A DNA stretch of 64,000 nucleotides from an uncultured Clostridia bacterium (GTDB taxonomy: Bacteria; Bacillota; Clostridia; Christensenellales; UBA1242): contig CAKVHV010000002.1 in the NCBI GenBank assembly GCA_934754475.1, forward strand, positions 186,001 through 250,000, written 5' to 3'. The notes beneath the pieces are model-generated. The model had not been told where the DNA came from. It did no database searches and saw only the letters and a program-made list of their open reading frames with translations. Every line of letters starts with the position of its first letter. Positions within the stretch are counted from its first letter, which is position 1. The position numbers and the translations under genes were made by a program. Of this stretch, positions 9,137-18,340 are shown piece after piece.

Positions 9137-10153
9137 ATGGAAAGAAAAAATGTTTTAATAACCGGCGGAAACGGATTTATAGGCTCACACGTAAGCAATA
9201 ACTTTGTAGACTTAGGCTACAAGGTTTTTGTGCTTTGCAGACGTGGAACAAGCAAAAATATTAAATTTAATGAAAATGTAGAATTAGGCAAAATCGAAGT
9301 AATCAAAGGTAGTGTTGTCGACTTTGATTATAATCAAATCAAAACCAACTTTGATTACATAATTCACATTGCTGGAATTGTAAGCCCTTATGGCAAACTC
9401 AAAGACTTTATGAAAGTCAACTTTGACGGAACAAAAAAGCTCTTAGACTTCGCACTTACCCAAAAGAATTTAAAGTGCTTTACATATCTTTCGTCAACCG
9501 CAGTTTATGGATATTCAGGATATACACACCTAAGCGAAGACTCACCCAAAAAGCCTTTCAAAAATCCATATAGCATATCCAAATTGGAAACCGAAAATTT
9601 AGTCCAAGATTATTGCAAAAATAACAACATAAATTTTGTAATAGTAAGACCAGGAAATGTTTTTGGAGAGTACGATTACACATCTTCAAACGAAATCTAT
9701 TCACGAGTTAAAAAACAAAAGATGAGTATTTGCGCTGGCGGAAAATACAAAAGTTGTTTTGTTTATTCTGGCAACTTAGCCCAAGCTATAAGTTATCTAA
9801 GCACACATCCAAATTGCTACAACGAAGACTATAATGTTACAGACGGACAAGACGAAACACTCAAAGAATATTTAACATATGTGGCTAATGCTTTTGGTGT
9901 TAAACCTAAGTTTTTAAACTTCCCCGCACCACTTGCAAAACTCACTGCCATTTTAGTTGAAGGAACATACAAATTGTTGCATATCAAAAAAGCACCATTA
10001 ATTACAAAATTTTCAATTTGGCAAAATTGTGCTGATTACAATTTCTCAATTGATAAACTTTTAAGTACTGGATTTAAACCTTCAACCAATTTCAAAACAG
10101 CAATACAAAATACCGCAAATTGGTACAATACTATAGATACTGACAAAAAGTAG
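9137..10153 (+). CDS. NAD-dependent epimerase/dehydratase (extended SDR)
   Basis: The 338-residue protein starts MERKNVLITGGNGFIGSH, a Rossmann GGxGFIG motif at residues 10-16, and has the catalytic YSISK (YxxxK) preceded by SSTAVYG. The C-terminal half follows the extended SDR pattern for sugar-nucleotide or steroid-like substrates (VRPGNVFGEYD, YNVTDGQ). The longer frame begins at a TTG inside the promoter, so I start at the ATG 9137, which lies at the expected transcription start. It leads a run of four plus-strand genes with CPBP protease and two glycosyltransferases, suggesting envelope sugar metabolism. The substrate is unknown. Confidence 0.85.
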   Translation: MERKNVLITGGNGFIGSHVSNNFVDLGYKVFVLCRRGTSKNIKFNENVELGKIEVIKGSVVDFDYNQIKTNFDYIIHIAGIVSPYGKLKDFMKVNFDGTKKLLDFALTQKNLKCFTYLSSTAVYGYSGYTHLSEDSPKKPFKNPYSISKLETENLVQDYCKNNNINFVIVRPGNVFGEYDYTSSNEIYSRVKKQKMSICAGGKYKSCFVYSGNLAQAISYLSTHPNCYNEDYNVTDGQDETLKEYLTYVANAFGVKPKFLNFPAPLAKLTAILVEGTYKLLHIKKAPLITKFSIWQNCADYNFSIDKLLSTGFKPSTNFKTAIQNTANWYNTIDTDKK

Positions 10154-10219
10154 ATATTTTATGACATTATACAATTTATACTTGTCACAAAATCTTTAAA
10201 ATTAAATAAGGAAATAATC

Positions 10220-10942
10220 ATGAATATCAAAGAAGAGTACAATTCTCTCAAACAAAATACAGACAAAAAGTTTAACTTAAGCATTATATTTTTGACACTT
10301 GCGCTTTTTGTATATTGCTATTTTGGCTCATTTAGTTTTTTTGAAAAAACATTTAATGTAAGCGACTTGGATTATTGGAAAATAATTTATCACAACATGA
10401 TGCCATTCTTTTTGTTTTTTATAATTGGAATGATTTACACCAAATTTGTTATAAAGTCTACCCCTAAAGAATTTGGACTAAAAAAAGGCAACTACAAATT
10501 TGGTCTTAGCATAATTGGTCTTGCAACTCTAATAGTTCCATTGCTTGCACTCTCCACAGTTTTGGACAAAGACATGTCTTCAACCTATCCGCTAATTGAC
10601 TTTAATATCTACTCATCGTGGTGGCAAATCGGACTATATTTCTTAAGCTACATTATGTACTACATAGGCTGGGAATATTTGTTTAGGGGCATTGGCTTGT
10701 TTGGAACGAGAGACAAACTTGGTCCACTCGGAGCAATATTATTTACAACACTAATTTCAAGTTTAATTCACACTAGCATTGCAGGATTTGGAAAGCCTAT
10801 GATTGAAACATTATCTGCAATTCCAGCAGGCCTTATATTTGGATATATAACAAACAAATCCGAAAGCCAATTCTATAGTCTATACACTCATACACTAGTT
10901 GGAATACTCACAGATATTTTTATATTTTTAATAGTTAAATAA
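10220..10942 (+). CDS. CPBP-family intramembrane glutamic protease
   Basis: The 240-residue protein has six to eight membrane segments and the CPBP (Abi) motifs in order: WEYLFRG (the ExxxR motif), SLIHTSIAG (the histidine of motif 2) and PAGLIFGYITNKS near the C-terminus. Members of this Rce1-related family are intramembrane proteases or scaffold proteins and are often linked to bacteriocin self-immunity, but no bacteriocin gene is seen here. A ribosome site AAGGA precedes the ATG. It lies between the epimerase and the GT4 gene, nine bases before the latter, so co-transcription is likely. Confidence 0.8.
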   Translation: MNIKEEYNSLKQNTDKKFNLSIIFLTLALFVYCYFGSFSFFEKTFNVSDLDYWKIIYHNMMPFFLFFIIGMIYTKFVIKSTPKEFGLKKGNYKFGLSIIGLATLIVPLLALSTVLDKDMSSTYPLIDFNIYSSWWQIGLYFLSYIMYYIGWEYLFRGIGLFGTRDKLGPLGAILFTTLISSLIHTSIAGFGKPMIETLSAIPAGLIFGYITNKSESQFYSLYTHTLVGILTDIFIFLIVK

Positions 10943-10951
10943 GGAATTCAA

Positions 10952-12244
10952 ATGAAAATACTATATGTTTTAGATACATTTTATCCAAAGATAGACGGGC
11001 CAGCAACTGTAATTAACAATTTGGCGACAATATATAATACAAATAACATTGCCCAAGTCGATATACTTGCTCCCTACTATCCAAAATACAAAGACAATTT
11101 TCCATTCAAAATAATTAGATGTCCTTCAATTTTTGGACCAGATAAATATAGAACTGGAGTACCTTTTCTAAATCCAAAATTAAATAAAATTTTGAAAAAA
11201 GGTAATTATGATTTAATTCACATACACTCCCCTTTTACAGTTGGGAAATATGCTATGAACTTTGGATTAAAAAATAATATCCCGGTTGTAAATACAATTC
11301 ACACAAAGTACAAAAGTGATTTTGAAAGGAAACTCAAATCAAAAACACTTCAAAATTTTATGATGAGTTACATACGAAAAGTTTTGAATAATTCTAATTA
11401 CGTTTTAACCGTTAGTAATACATTTGCAGACGAACTTGAAAGTGATGTTTACAAGTGCAACAAAAAAGTTGGAGTAATTAGAAATGCCACTGAATTTAAA
11501 GATATAGATTTAAGCAATTTAGTTTCTAGTCTTAGAGAAAAATACTCACTAACAAACGAATTTCTATTTTTGTCAGTAGGTCGAGTGGTCGAAAACAAAA
11601 ACATACAATTCTCACTTGAAGTACTCAAGAATCTCAAAGAATTAGGTTTTGATAATTTCAAATTTTTTGTAGTTGGCGAAGGCAATTACCTTGAACATCT
11701 AAAAGGACTTGCCAAAGAATACAATATTGAAAACAATATAATCTTTGTAGGTTTAATCAAAGATAGAAATCTGCTTAGTGCATATTACAAGCTTTGCGAC
11801 TTATTCTTATTCCCTTCAGTTTTTGACACTTGCGGAATTGTTGCACTTGAAGCGGGTAGTTTTGGACTCCCTGCCTTTATGATAAAAGACTCCTGTGCAA
11901 GCGAACTTATAATTGATGGTCAAAATGGATTTGTTGAAATTGCCGACTCAAAACTTTGGGCTAAAAAACTTATTAAAATTGTCTCACACAAAAACGGATT
12001 AAATAATATGAAACAAATTACAAAAGACACACTAACAAAATCATGGGAAGATATTGCTTTGGAATACTTTGTATTATACAAAGGTGTATTATTTTTTGAA
12101 AAACTAAAGAATTGCAACGAATCCAAGTTACTCAAGTTCCCAACCACCCCACATGTCCATAGGAACAAAAATTTGCGGGGGGGGGTACTACTTCCTATAC
12201 AGAAGAAGATAGAATACACTATGCTACATGCAGAAAGGATGTAG
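10952..12244 (+). CDS. Glycosyltransferase family 4 (GT-B fold)
   Basis: The 430-residue protein has the GT4 pattern: N-terminal ILYVLDTFYPKIDGPATVI, a donor domain with SVGRVVENKN, and the nucleotide-sugar motif PSVFDTCGIVALEAGSFGLPAF (E-x7-E). It resembles diacylglycerol or phosphatidylinositol glycosyltransferases, so a role in glycolipid synthesis is likely but the sugar and acceptor are unknown. The last 50 or so residues after ALEYFVLYK do not look like the family. They are read through a G9 run at 12177-12185, and all three frames stop soon after it, so the natural C-terminus may be shorter or variable. Its end lies four bases before the next start. Confidence 0.8.
   Translation: MKILYVLDTFYPKIDGPATVINNLATIYNTNNIAQVDILAPYYPKYKDNFPFKIIRCPSIFGPDKYRTGVPFLNPKLNKILKKGNYDLIHIHSPFTVGKYAMNFGLKNNIPVVNTIHTKYKSDFERKLKSKTLQNFMMSYIRKVLNNSNYVLTVSNTFADELESDVYKCNKKVGVIRNATEFKDIDLSNLVSSLREKYSLTNEFLFLSVGRVVENKNIQFSLEVLKNLKELGFDNFKFFVVGEGNYLEHLKGLAKEYNIENNIIFVGLIKDRNLLSAYYKLCDLFLFPSVFDTCGIVALEAGSFGLPAFMIKDSCASELIIDGQNGFVEIADSKLWAKKLIKIVSHKNGLNNMKQITKDTLTKSWEDIALEYFVLYKGVLFFEKLKNCNESKLLKFPTTPHVHRNKNLRGGVLLPIQKKIEYTMLHAERM
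12177..12185. repeat. G9 homopolymer tract at the GT4/GT28 junction
   Basis: Nine consecutive G bases stand out in this AT-rich DNA. They lie in the 3' end of the GT4 frame, about 64 bases before the GT28 start. A weak promoter reading, TTGCGG (12173-12178), 17 bases, TATACA (12196-12201), would place most of the tract in the spacer. Length change would alter either the GT4 tail or that spacing. Confidence 0.6.
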
Positions 12245-12248
12245 CATA

Positions 12249-13481
12249 ATGAAAATATTAATTTTTTCTTCAAGTGCGGGGAATGGACATAATTCCACCG
12301 CTAAACGAATTAAAGAAAAGGTTTTGGAAAACAATCCAGAAGCCGAAATCAAAATTATAGATAGTTACAATTCATATGCAAGTCCACTCAAAGCATGGAT
12401 AATGGAAGATGGATACTTTCTTGCTTGCAGATACTTATTAGATATTTATAACTTAGCTTTCAAATGCAGTGAAAAATCTAATTATGAAACACGAAACACC
12501 ACAAATGCAAACAAAGATTCATACTGTCTTATGTACGGAATGTTAAAAGAGATTTATTCATTTAAACCCGATGTCATAATTTCTACATATATCTTTTGTT
12601 CAATTGCACTTCGAAACATCAAACGCAAGTTTACAATCCCCGCAAAAACGATTTGTATGACCCTTGACTACGGAATTTCACCTTATTGGGAGTGTTGTGC
12701 CGAAGGACTAGATTATATGTTTTTGACGGGCAATTATATGGTCGAACCTTTCAAAAAATTAGGTTACAAAGATAGTCAATTAATAGTTGCCGGAATACCC
12801 GTTGCAGACAAGTTCTCAAGCAAATTAAACAAAATTGAAACAAGAAAATCGCTTGGGCTAAACACCGAACTTTTTACACTAATTGTAATGAAAGCAAGTT
12901 TTTTCCCTATAAGCGCAAGAAAACTCATGAGTCAATTATCCAAAATTAAGACAAAAATTCAAGTAATAATTGTTAATGGCAAGGACAAAAAACAAAAAGA
13001 TTTGTTTGATAAACTTCTCAAAAAGCACAAGCTCATACACGAAGTCATAAATATTGGTTTTACTGACAAAATGGTCGAATATCTCAAGTCTTCAGATTTG
13101 GTCTTGGGAAAGGCTGGCGGACTCTCCACAACTGAGTGTATTAATTCAAACATTCCAAGTTTGATTTTAAATCGTCTTCCCCAACAAGAAATATACAACA
13201 AAAAATATTTGATTGAAAATGGTTGTGCAATTGGTGTTACAAAACATAATATCGCAAAGTCGGTTCAAAGAATATTAGAAAATCCAGATGAGTATCAAAG
13301 ACTCAAACAGTCTACTCAAAAGGTTCAAAAATTAGGCACTCTTGACAAGTTTTATGACATTATATCCAAATGCCCAACACCAGATTATTCAGGGCTTAAA
13401 CTCAACGATTCCAAACGAGAGTTTATAAAAAAGATTAACAATCAACGGAAATTAGATATAAAAAATGAACACAAAAAATGA
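12249..13481 (+). CDS. Processive glycolipid glycosyltransferase (GT28, MGDG synthase/UgtP type)
   Basis: The 410-residue protein opens with KILIFSSSAGNGHNSTAKRI, the MGDG-synthase/UgtP N-terminal motif, and has the donor-site segment GKAGGLSTTECINSNIPSLIL followed by QQEIYNKKYL. This family adds hexose to diacylglycerol at the cytoplasmic membrane face, and membrane glucolipids are also lipoteichoic-acid anchors in Firmicutes. The frame could begin 21 bases earlier, but AAGGAT and the ATG at 12249 fit better. It directly follows the GT4 gene, so the pair may add successive sugars. A terminator overlaps its stop codon. Confidence 0.85.
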   Translation: MKILIFSSSAGNGHNSTAKRIKEKVLENNPEAEIKIIDSYNSYASPLKAWIMEDGYFLACRYLLDIYNLAFKCSEKSNYETRNTTNANKDSYCLMYGMLKEIYSFKPDVIISTYIFCSIALRNIKRKFTIPAKTICMTLDYGISPYWECCAEGLDYMFLTGNYMVEPFKKLGYKDSQLIVAGIPVADKFSSKLNKIETRKSLGLNTELFTLIVMKASFFPISARKLMSQLSKIKTKIQVIIVNGKDKKQKDLFDKLLKKHKLIHEVINIGFTDKMVEYLKSSDLVLGKAGGLSTTECINSNIPSLILNRLPQQEIYNKKYLIENGCAIGVTKHNIAKSVQRILENPDEYQRLKQSTQKVQKLGTLDKFYDIISKCPTPDYSGLKLNDSKREFIKKINNQRKLDIKNEHKK

Positions 13482-13503
13482 GCAAAAAATTGCTCATTTT
13501 TTA
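13474..13503 (+). terminator. Terminator overlapping the GT28 stop codon
   Basis: AAATGAGCAA pairs with TTGCTCATTT around AAAA, followed by T bases. The TGA stop is inside the left arm. Confidence 0.85.
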
Positions 13504-13545
13504 TTTATCAAGTAATTTTTAAAAATATTAACTTACTTGCCTAAT

Positions 13546-14841
13546 TTATTTAGATTTTGTTACTTTTGAGACATTCTTTTTCCCATTCGAAGTCTTTTTG
13601 TTAGTTTGTTTTTTTGAAGCAGATTTGGAAGTAGAAGTTTTGGTGCTAGTCTTTTTTGTACTATTTCTCTTTGACTTTGTAGACTTTTTGGACGTTTTAT
13701 TTTTTTGTTTGGAATCTTCCAAGGTTTTAATAAAACATCTAAATCTTTTGTGATTTGTTACGTCATCAAAATTCTTCCAAGTTTGCAAGATTTTGTGATT
13801 TGTCTCCAAGGAGTGATTTGTTTCAACCGAAGTAACACCAACTTCCTTTGCACCAGATATGATGTAATCCAAAATTATTGCTGTTACACCCTTGCCTTGG
13901 AATTGTTTTCTAACGCCAACCAATCCAAAGTCAGCAACTTTAGAGTGATTTTTTGCATGCAAAATTCTAAATAGTCCAAATGGCAAAAGTTTTCCTTTGG
14001 ATTTTTGAACTGCCTTAGCAAGACTTGGCAAAGCAAATCCGAATGCAATAACCTTTTCGTCCTTGTCAATTATTGTTATCAAGTACTTCATGTTGATAAT
14101 CAAATTAAACTGATCAATGATTTGTTTTCTAAGTTTATCGTTATAAGGAATAACCCCATACAAATCGCCATATGCTTCGTCAAGCAAATCAAAAATACCG
14201 TCTTTGTATTTTGCCAAATATTCTTTTTTGTTTTTTGCAGTAGCAATTCTTAAGCCATACTTTTTCATCATAAGATTGCTAATACGTTTGATTCTTGGGT
14301 CGGTTTCTTTTGGAAGATTAATCTTAAAGCCCAAATAATCTATTTCTTTTGAATAGCCACATGCTTCCAAAAAATCTTTGTAATAAGGATAGTTGTAATT
14401 CTCTTCAAAAGTTGCAAGTTTGTCGTAACCTTCAATCAATAATCCTTCTCTATCCAAATCGTTAAATCCTAGTGGCCCATGAACGGTATTCATACCTTTG
14501 GACTTAGCCCATTTTTCAACTGCTTCAAGAAGCGCACGCGCAACTTCCAAGTCTTCGATAAAATCGAATCTTGTAAATCTTACACGTTTGGAATTTGTTT
14601 TTTTGTTATAAACCTTTTGAACAATTCCACAAATTCTTCCCGCAACTTCATTGTCTTTGTATGCTAGATAAAATACAATTTCACATTCGTCATATGAAAC
14701 ATTTTTGTCCGGCTCAAACAAATTTAACTCGTCTGACCTTAATGGATGAACATAGTATGGATTTTTCTTATATAACTTTGTAGGAAAATCTACAAATAAC
14801 TTTTTTTGTTTATCTGTTTTTACTTCAACAATTTCTATCAT
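13546..14841 (-). CDS. GNAT-fold acetyltransferase-like protein with basic Lys/Ser/Thr tail
   Basis: The 431-residue protein looks like a double GNAT-related protein: EIVFYLAYKDNEVAGRICGIV in the first third and FGLVGVRKQFQGKGVTAIILDYII, with an acetyl-CoA-loop-like RKQFQGKG, in the second. After residue about 375 it becomes a low-complexity tail almost wholly of Lys, Ser and Thr with some Asn and Gln, resembling histone-H1-like or nucleic-acid-binding tails. The body matches the conserved-hypothetical family found in many anaerobes; its substrate is unknown. A promoter is visible at 14946-14974 and a long inverted repeat lies in the leader (14874-14927, AAATCCAAAC with GTTTGGATTT). The SD is AAGAAG. 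Confidence 0.65.
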   Translation of the reverse strand: MIEIVEVKTDKQKKLFVDFPTKLYKKNPYYVHPLRSDELNLFEPDKNVSYDECEIVFYLAYKDNEVAGRICGIVQKVYNKKTNSKRVRFTRFDFIEDLEVARALLEAVEKWAKSKGMNTVHGPLGFNDLDREGLLIEGYDKLATFEENYNYPYYKDFLEACGYSKEIDYLGFKINLPKETDPRIKRISNLMMKKYGLRIATAKNKKEYLAKYKDGIFDLLDEAYGDLYGVIPYNDKLRKQIIDQFNLIINMKYLITIIDKDEKVIAFGFALPSLAKAVQKSKGKLLPFGLFRILHAKNHSKVADFGLVGVRKQFQGKGVTAIILDYIISGAKEVGVTSVETNHSLETNHKILQTWKNFDDVTNHKRFRCFIKTLEDSKQKNKTSKKSTKSKRNSTKKTSTKTSTSKSASKKQTNKKTSNGKKNVSKVTKSK

Positions 14842-14945
14842 AATTTTTTCTTCTTTTACAAATTTTAGTTTTCAAAAATCCAAACGAACAAGAAATAAAA
14901 ACAAATTTTAATCTTTTGTTTGGATTTATTACATATATTTTAATT

Positions 14946-14974
14946 AGTATATAATCAATCCAAAATTTTTGCAA
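14946..14974 (-). promoter_or_regulatory. Promoter of the GNAT-tail gene
   Basis: On the minus strand TTGCAA (14974-14969), a 17-base spacer and TATACT (14951-14946) precede the gene by about 100 bases. Confidence 0.55.
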
Positions 14975-15014
14975 GTAAATAAGCCAAAATTTAAACGAAA
15001 TCATATTTTTTGTC

Positions 15015-15049
15015 AAAAAATCCAGTTAACACTTTCATTAACTGGATTT
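15015..15049 (-). terminator. Terminator of the carboxypeptidase gene
   Basis: A perfect 12-bp stem, AAATCCAGTTAA with TTAACTGGATTT around an eight-base loop, is followed by T bases on the minus strand. Confidence 0.9.
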
Positions 15050-15095
15050 AAAATTTTTTGTTATATTGTTTGAGAATATTTATCATATTTACATT

Positions 15096-16259
15096 TTAGT
15101 TAAATGATGCAAACTTATTTAGCACTTTAATCATTACATCTTTGAATCCTTGTTTGTCTACAGGGCTACAACAAACGACTGGAATTTCCTTGACAACATT
15201 TCCGTCAATAGTTACAACAATGTTTCCTACCCTATCTCCTTCCTTTATTGGTGCTTTTAGAGTGCTTGGCAATTGAATATCTACATCAATATTTTTGTTT
15301 GAATTTCTCTCCATTGCAAAACTAAAATCATACTCTGGCTTAAGGCTTACAGAATCCCCCTTCCCGCCGGTGATTTTAATACTATTTTCTATAAGTTCGC
15401 TAGAATCTACAATCTTTTTGTTTGTAAAGTTTGCATAAGCATAATTATATAATTCAATGCTTTCCTTAAATCTATTTGCCATAGTATCACAACCAAGCAC
15501 AACACAAGTTAGTTTCATATCGTTTTTGATTGCAGTAGATGACAAGCAATAACCCGCTTCGTCAGTAAATCCAGTCTTGCCAGAAATACAATTTGGATAG
15601 TACTTAATTAGTCTATTAGTATTGACAAGTTCAGTCTCTCTTCCACTTGGATGAACTAGTTTGTCCATCCAAATTTTGCAATCATCCAAATATAATTGAT
15701 ACTTGCTTACTTGATTAAGAAGCAAAGATGTATCATAAGCAGTACTATATTGATTATTGGCAGGAAGCCCAGTTGAATTGGCATAAAGTGTATCGTTCAT
15801 GCCAAGTTCTTTGGCTTTGTCATTCATCATATCTACAAAGTTTATTTCACTTCCACCTATGACTTCCGCCAAAACTATTGCACTATCGTTTGCAGATGCT
15901 ACGATTACGCTTTTGATTAGGTCTCTAATATAATACTCCGAACCAGCATCCAAAAATGCTTGACTACCTTCGGCATCACATGCATGTGTACTAGCCACAA
16001 CCTTATCATCTAATTTTAGATTTCCACTCTCCAAATGTTCAAGCGTTAAAAGTGTTGTCATAAGTTTACAAATACTTGCTACTTCGTGTTTTTCATTTGG
16101 ATTTTTGCTAAGCAAAATATTTCCACTTCCGTCTATAACGATATAACTTTTGGCTGACATATCGTCAAACTGGTAAGCCAAAACTTCTGTCTTAATTCCC
16201 GAAAAACAAAAGATTACTGCAAGTGTTAAACAAATAATAGTCAGAATAAATTTTTTCAT
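15096..16259 (-). CDS. dacF: D-alanyl-D-alanine carboxypeptidase (DacF/PBP5-like)
   Basis: The 387-residue protein has a signal peptide (residues 1-28, ending EVLA) and the three active-site motifs of S11 peptidases: SICK (Ser62, Lys65), SAN (122-124) and KTG (228-230). It trims the terminal D-Ala from peptidoglycan stem peptides outside the membrane. A C-terminal beta domain follows, but no clear amphipathic anchor helix is visible. The frame extends 57 bases further, but AGGAG seven bases before the ATG at 16259 and the signal peptide fix the start. It sits downstream of the lipoprotein gene, separated by a terminator. Confidence 0.9.
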   Translation of the reverse strand: MKKFILTIICLTLAVIFCFSGIKTEVLAYQFDDMSAKSYIVIDGSGNILLSKNPNEKHEVASICKLMTTLLTLEHLESGNLKLDDKVVASTHACDAEGSQAFLDAGSEYYIRDLIKSVIVASANDSAIVLAEVIGGSEINFVDMMNDKAKELGMNDTLYANSTGLPANNQYSTAYDTSLLLNQVSKYQLYLDDCKIWMDKLVHPSGRETELVNTNRLIKYYPNCISGKTGFTDEAGYCLSSTAIKNDMKLTCVVLGCDTMANRFKESIELYNYAYANFTNKKIVDSSELIENSIKITGGKGDSVSLKPEYDFSFAMERNSNKNIDVDIQLPSTLKAPIKEGDRVGNIVVTIDGNVVKEIPVVCCSPVDKQGFKDVMIKVLNKFASFN

Positions 16260-16317
16260 AATTGTTCTCCTAATTTTATTATTTGTATTTTGTGAAAAAC
16301 AATATAATTTATGCACG

Positions 16318-16353
16318 AAAAAAATATGTGCAATCTTATCTGCACATATTTTT
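16318..16353 (-). terminator. Terminator of the 640-residue lipoprotein gene
   Basis: AAATATGTGCA pairs with TGCACATATTT around an eight-base loop, flanked by A and T runs, directly after the lipoprotein stop. Confidence 0.85.
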
Positions 16354-18276
16354 TTACATTATCCCAAAGTCTAACAAATAAGTATTTGGAATACTATCTA
16401 ATTTGTCTCCACTATATTCATAGTACTTAAAGTATAACTCTATCAAATTCTTGCTTGTATTAATTGTATAAACATATTTGCCATTTTCATCACAAGTTAT
16501 ATTAAACAAACTATTATAAACATTGAGTCTAGCACATTCAATTTTTTCACCCGTTGTTGGCACATCATAACTAATTTTTGTAAAAGATTCTGCAAATATT
16601 TTGACGTCATCAACTGATGTAAATTTAACTTTTTCACTATCTTCAGTTTTTTCAAAAATGCTAAACTGCGCACCATTTTTGTTTAGTCCCGGGAAATCAT
16701 CAACTATGAGTTTTCCGTCACTTGAAATATTCTCACTTTTCCCTTCGCTTTCAATCTTGCTTTTCCCGGTATCTGAACCAGCATCATCAACTTCGAACGA
16801 AAAACTTCCATCATTAAATTGAGTTTTTTGGTCCTTGGTTACATTGCCTTCCTTGTCTAGTAGATTTGAATAAACTTCCACTTCTACTTGGCTCTCACCA
16901 GTTGGCAAACTAAAGCAAATAGAAAACTCATTTATGCTAAATTCATCTAACTTATATCCTTCCTTAATGTTGGGAATTAGTATAATCTTTTTTAACTTTC
17001 TAAGTGACCCCACTTTAATAGTTTTTTTGTTTAACTCTTCCATGATTTTCTTGTTATCCAAATCTATAGCATCTTTTGGGTCAATTATATCATCTTCGTT
17101 AAACTCATCATTTACTTCTTCAGCATCACAAATATCATTTAAATCGTCAAAGAAAATATATTCGTTACGTTCTAACATTGGGAAAATTGTGCTTTGGAAA
17201 TTTCCATTAAGCGTATTATTCATTGCTGAATTATTATCTATTACACAAAAGACACGCTTCCCACTAATAGCATAATCACCAATTTGCATATTAAAAGCAG
17301 AATACACAAGTTGTGGAAGAATTTTATCATAGCCTTTGTATGCTTCAAATTGTTTATAATTTTCAGAATTAGGACTACCTATTGGACGTTTAACTTCTAC
17401 CCTATTTTCTCCAATAACACCATATGCCAAATAATATAGTACATTCCACGCATAATCTTCTGTAAAGCCAATTGAAGATATATCTGAGTTATCAACTGTC
17501 GGTATAATAAGTGTTTTATTATATTCACCTTTTAAGTCAGTATTTATTAGTCCCGGATCAAGAAAATTAAAACTATTTTTAAAATCGCCCTGCCAATCAG
17601 TTCCATAAGTTTTATAAGTATTTAAGTATATCCATTTAAGAGCATTTATCAGTGTACTTTCAGTAAGTGCAGTTTTCCAAAAAAGACCAGCATTCTGTGA
17701 TTCGTCATAACTATATACTATTGTTTGTGTCTCATCAGGATTTGTAACCGTATTTCCAACAAGTCTGTAACCACCATACATGGCATTTTTGTAATTTATC
17801 CCACTAGAATCATAAGAAAGATCATGCTCATATACAATTCTATTTACTTCAACTTTAAAATCCGAATTATATCCACAACCACTAAGGTCAATATATTTGC
17901 TTGAATTATAGCCTTCACTTCCATAAATATTAGTTAACCCTTCGTACAAAATTTTGCCAAGTGTATCAAATTGTCTATCTATTAAGTCTTTAAAAGAAAC
18001 AAAATTTTTAGTATATTTGTCATAAAAAATTTCTCTACTATTGTCTACATCATAAACCCCAATTGCACCAAGAAAAACATCGTTGTAGTCGTCAACCATT
18101 TTTTCCATTTCGCCTTCGTATGGGTTTTTAAATTCGGGCTTTTCGATGTTTGAGCCGATATTTCCCAGACCACTCGTAGCTCCACAACCAACTAATGCAA
18201 GTCCAGAAATAAAAGCCACAAAACCGGCAACAATTTTTTTGAATATTCCTTTTTTGTTAGATTTTCTTTTCCCCAT
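16354..18276 (-). CDS. Large lipoprotein of unknown function
   Basis: The 640-residue protein starts with a basic stretch (KRKSNKKGIFKK), a hydrophobic core and the lipobox LVGC, so it should be lipid-anchored on the outer face of the cytoplasmic membrane. The rest is acidic and rich in Asn, Asp, Ser and Tyr, with no domain I recognise. An acidic segment (EEVNDEFNEDDIIDPKDAIDLD) separates the N-terminal helical half from a beta-rich C-terminal half. The ribosome site (AGGTT) is weak. It is flanked by the carboxypeptidase downstream and a small membrane-protein gene upstream, so an envelope role is plausible but not shown. Confidence 0.75.
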   Translation of the reverse strand: MGKRKSNKKGIFKKIVAGFVAFISGLALVGCGATSGLGNIGSNIEKPEFKNPYEGEMEKMVDDYNDVFLGAIGVYDVDNSREIFYDKYTKNFVSFKDLIDRQFDTLGKILYEGLTNIYGSEGYNSSKYIDLSGCGYNSDFKVEVNRIVYEHDLSYDSSGINYKNAMYGGYRLVGNTVTNPDETQTIVYSYDESQNAGLFWKTALTESTLINALKWIYLNTYKTYGTDWQGDFKNSFNFLDPGLINTDLKGEYNKTLIIPTVDNSDISSIGFTEDYAWNVLYYLAYGVIGENRVEVKRPIGSPNSENYKQFEAYKGYDKILPQLVYSAFNMQIGDYAISGKRVFCVIDNNSAMNNTLNGNFQSTIFPMLERNEYIFFDDLNDICDAEEVNDEFNEDDIIDPKDAIDLDNKKIMEELNKKTIKVGSLRKLKKIILIPNIKEGYKLDEFSINEFSICFSLPTGESQVEVEVYSNLLDKEGNVTKDQKTQFNDGSFSFEVDDAGSDTGKSKIESEGKSENISSDGKLIVDDFPGLNKNGAQFSIFEKTEDSEKVKFTSVDDVKIFAESFTKISYDVPTTGEKIECARLNVYNSLFNITCDENGKYVYTINTSKNLIELYFKYYEYSGDKLDSIPNTYLLDFGIM

Positions 18277-18340
18277 TTTTAACCTACATCATATGTACTT
18301 TTTTGTAGTTTACCACATTTTTAAAAATAAATCTAACAAA

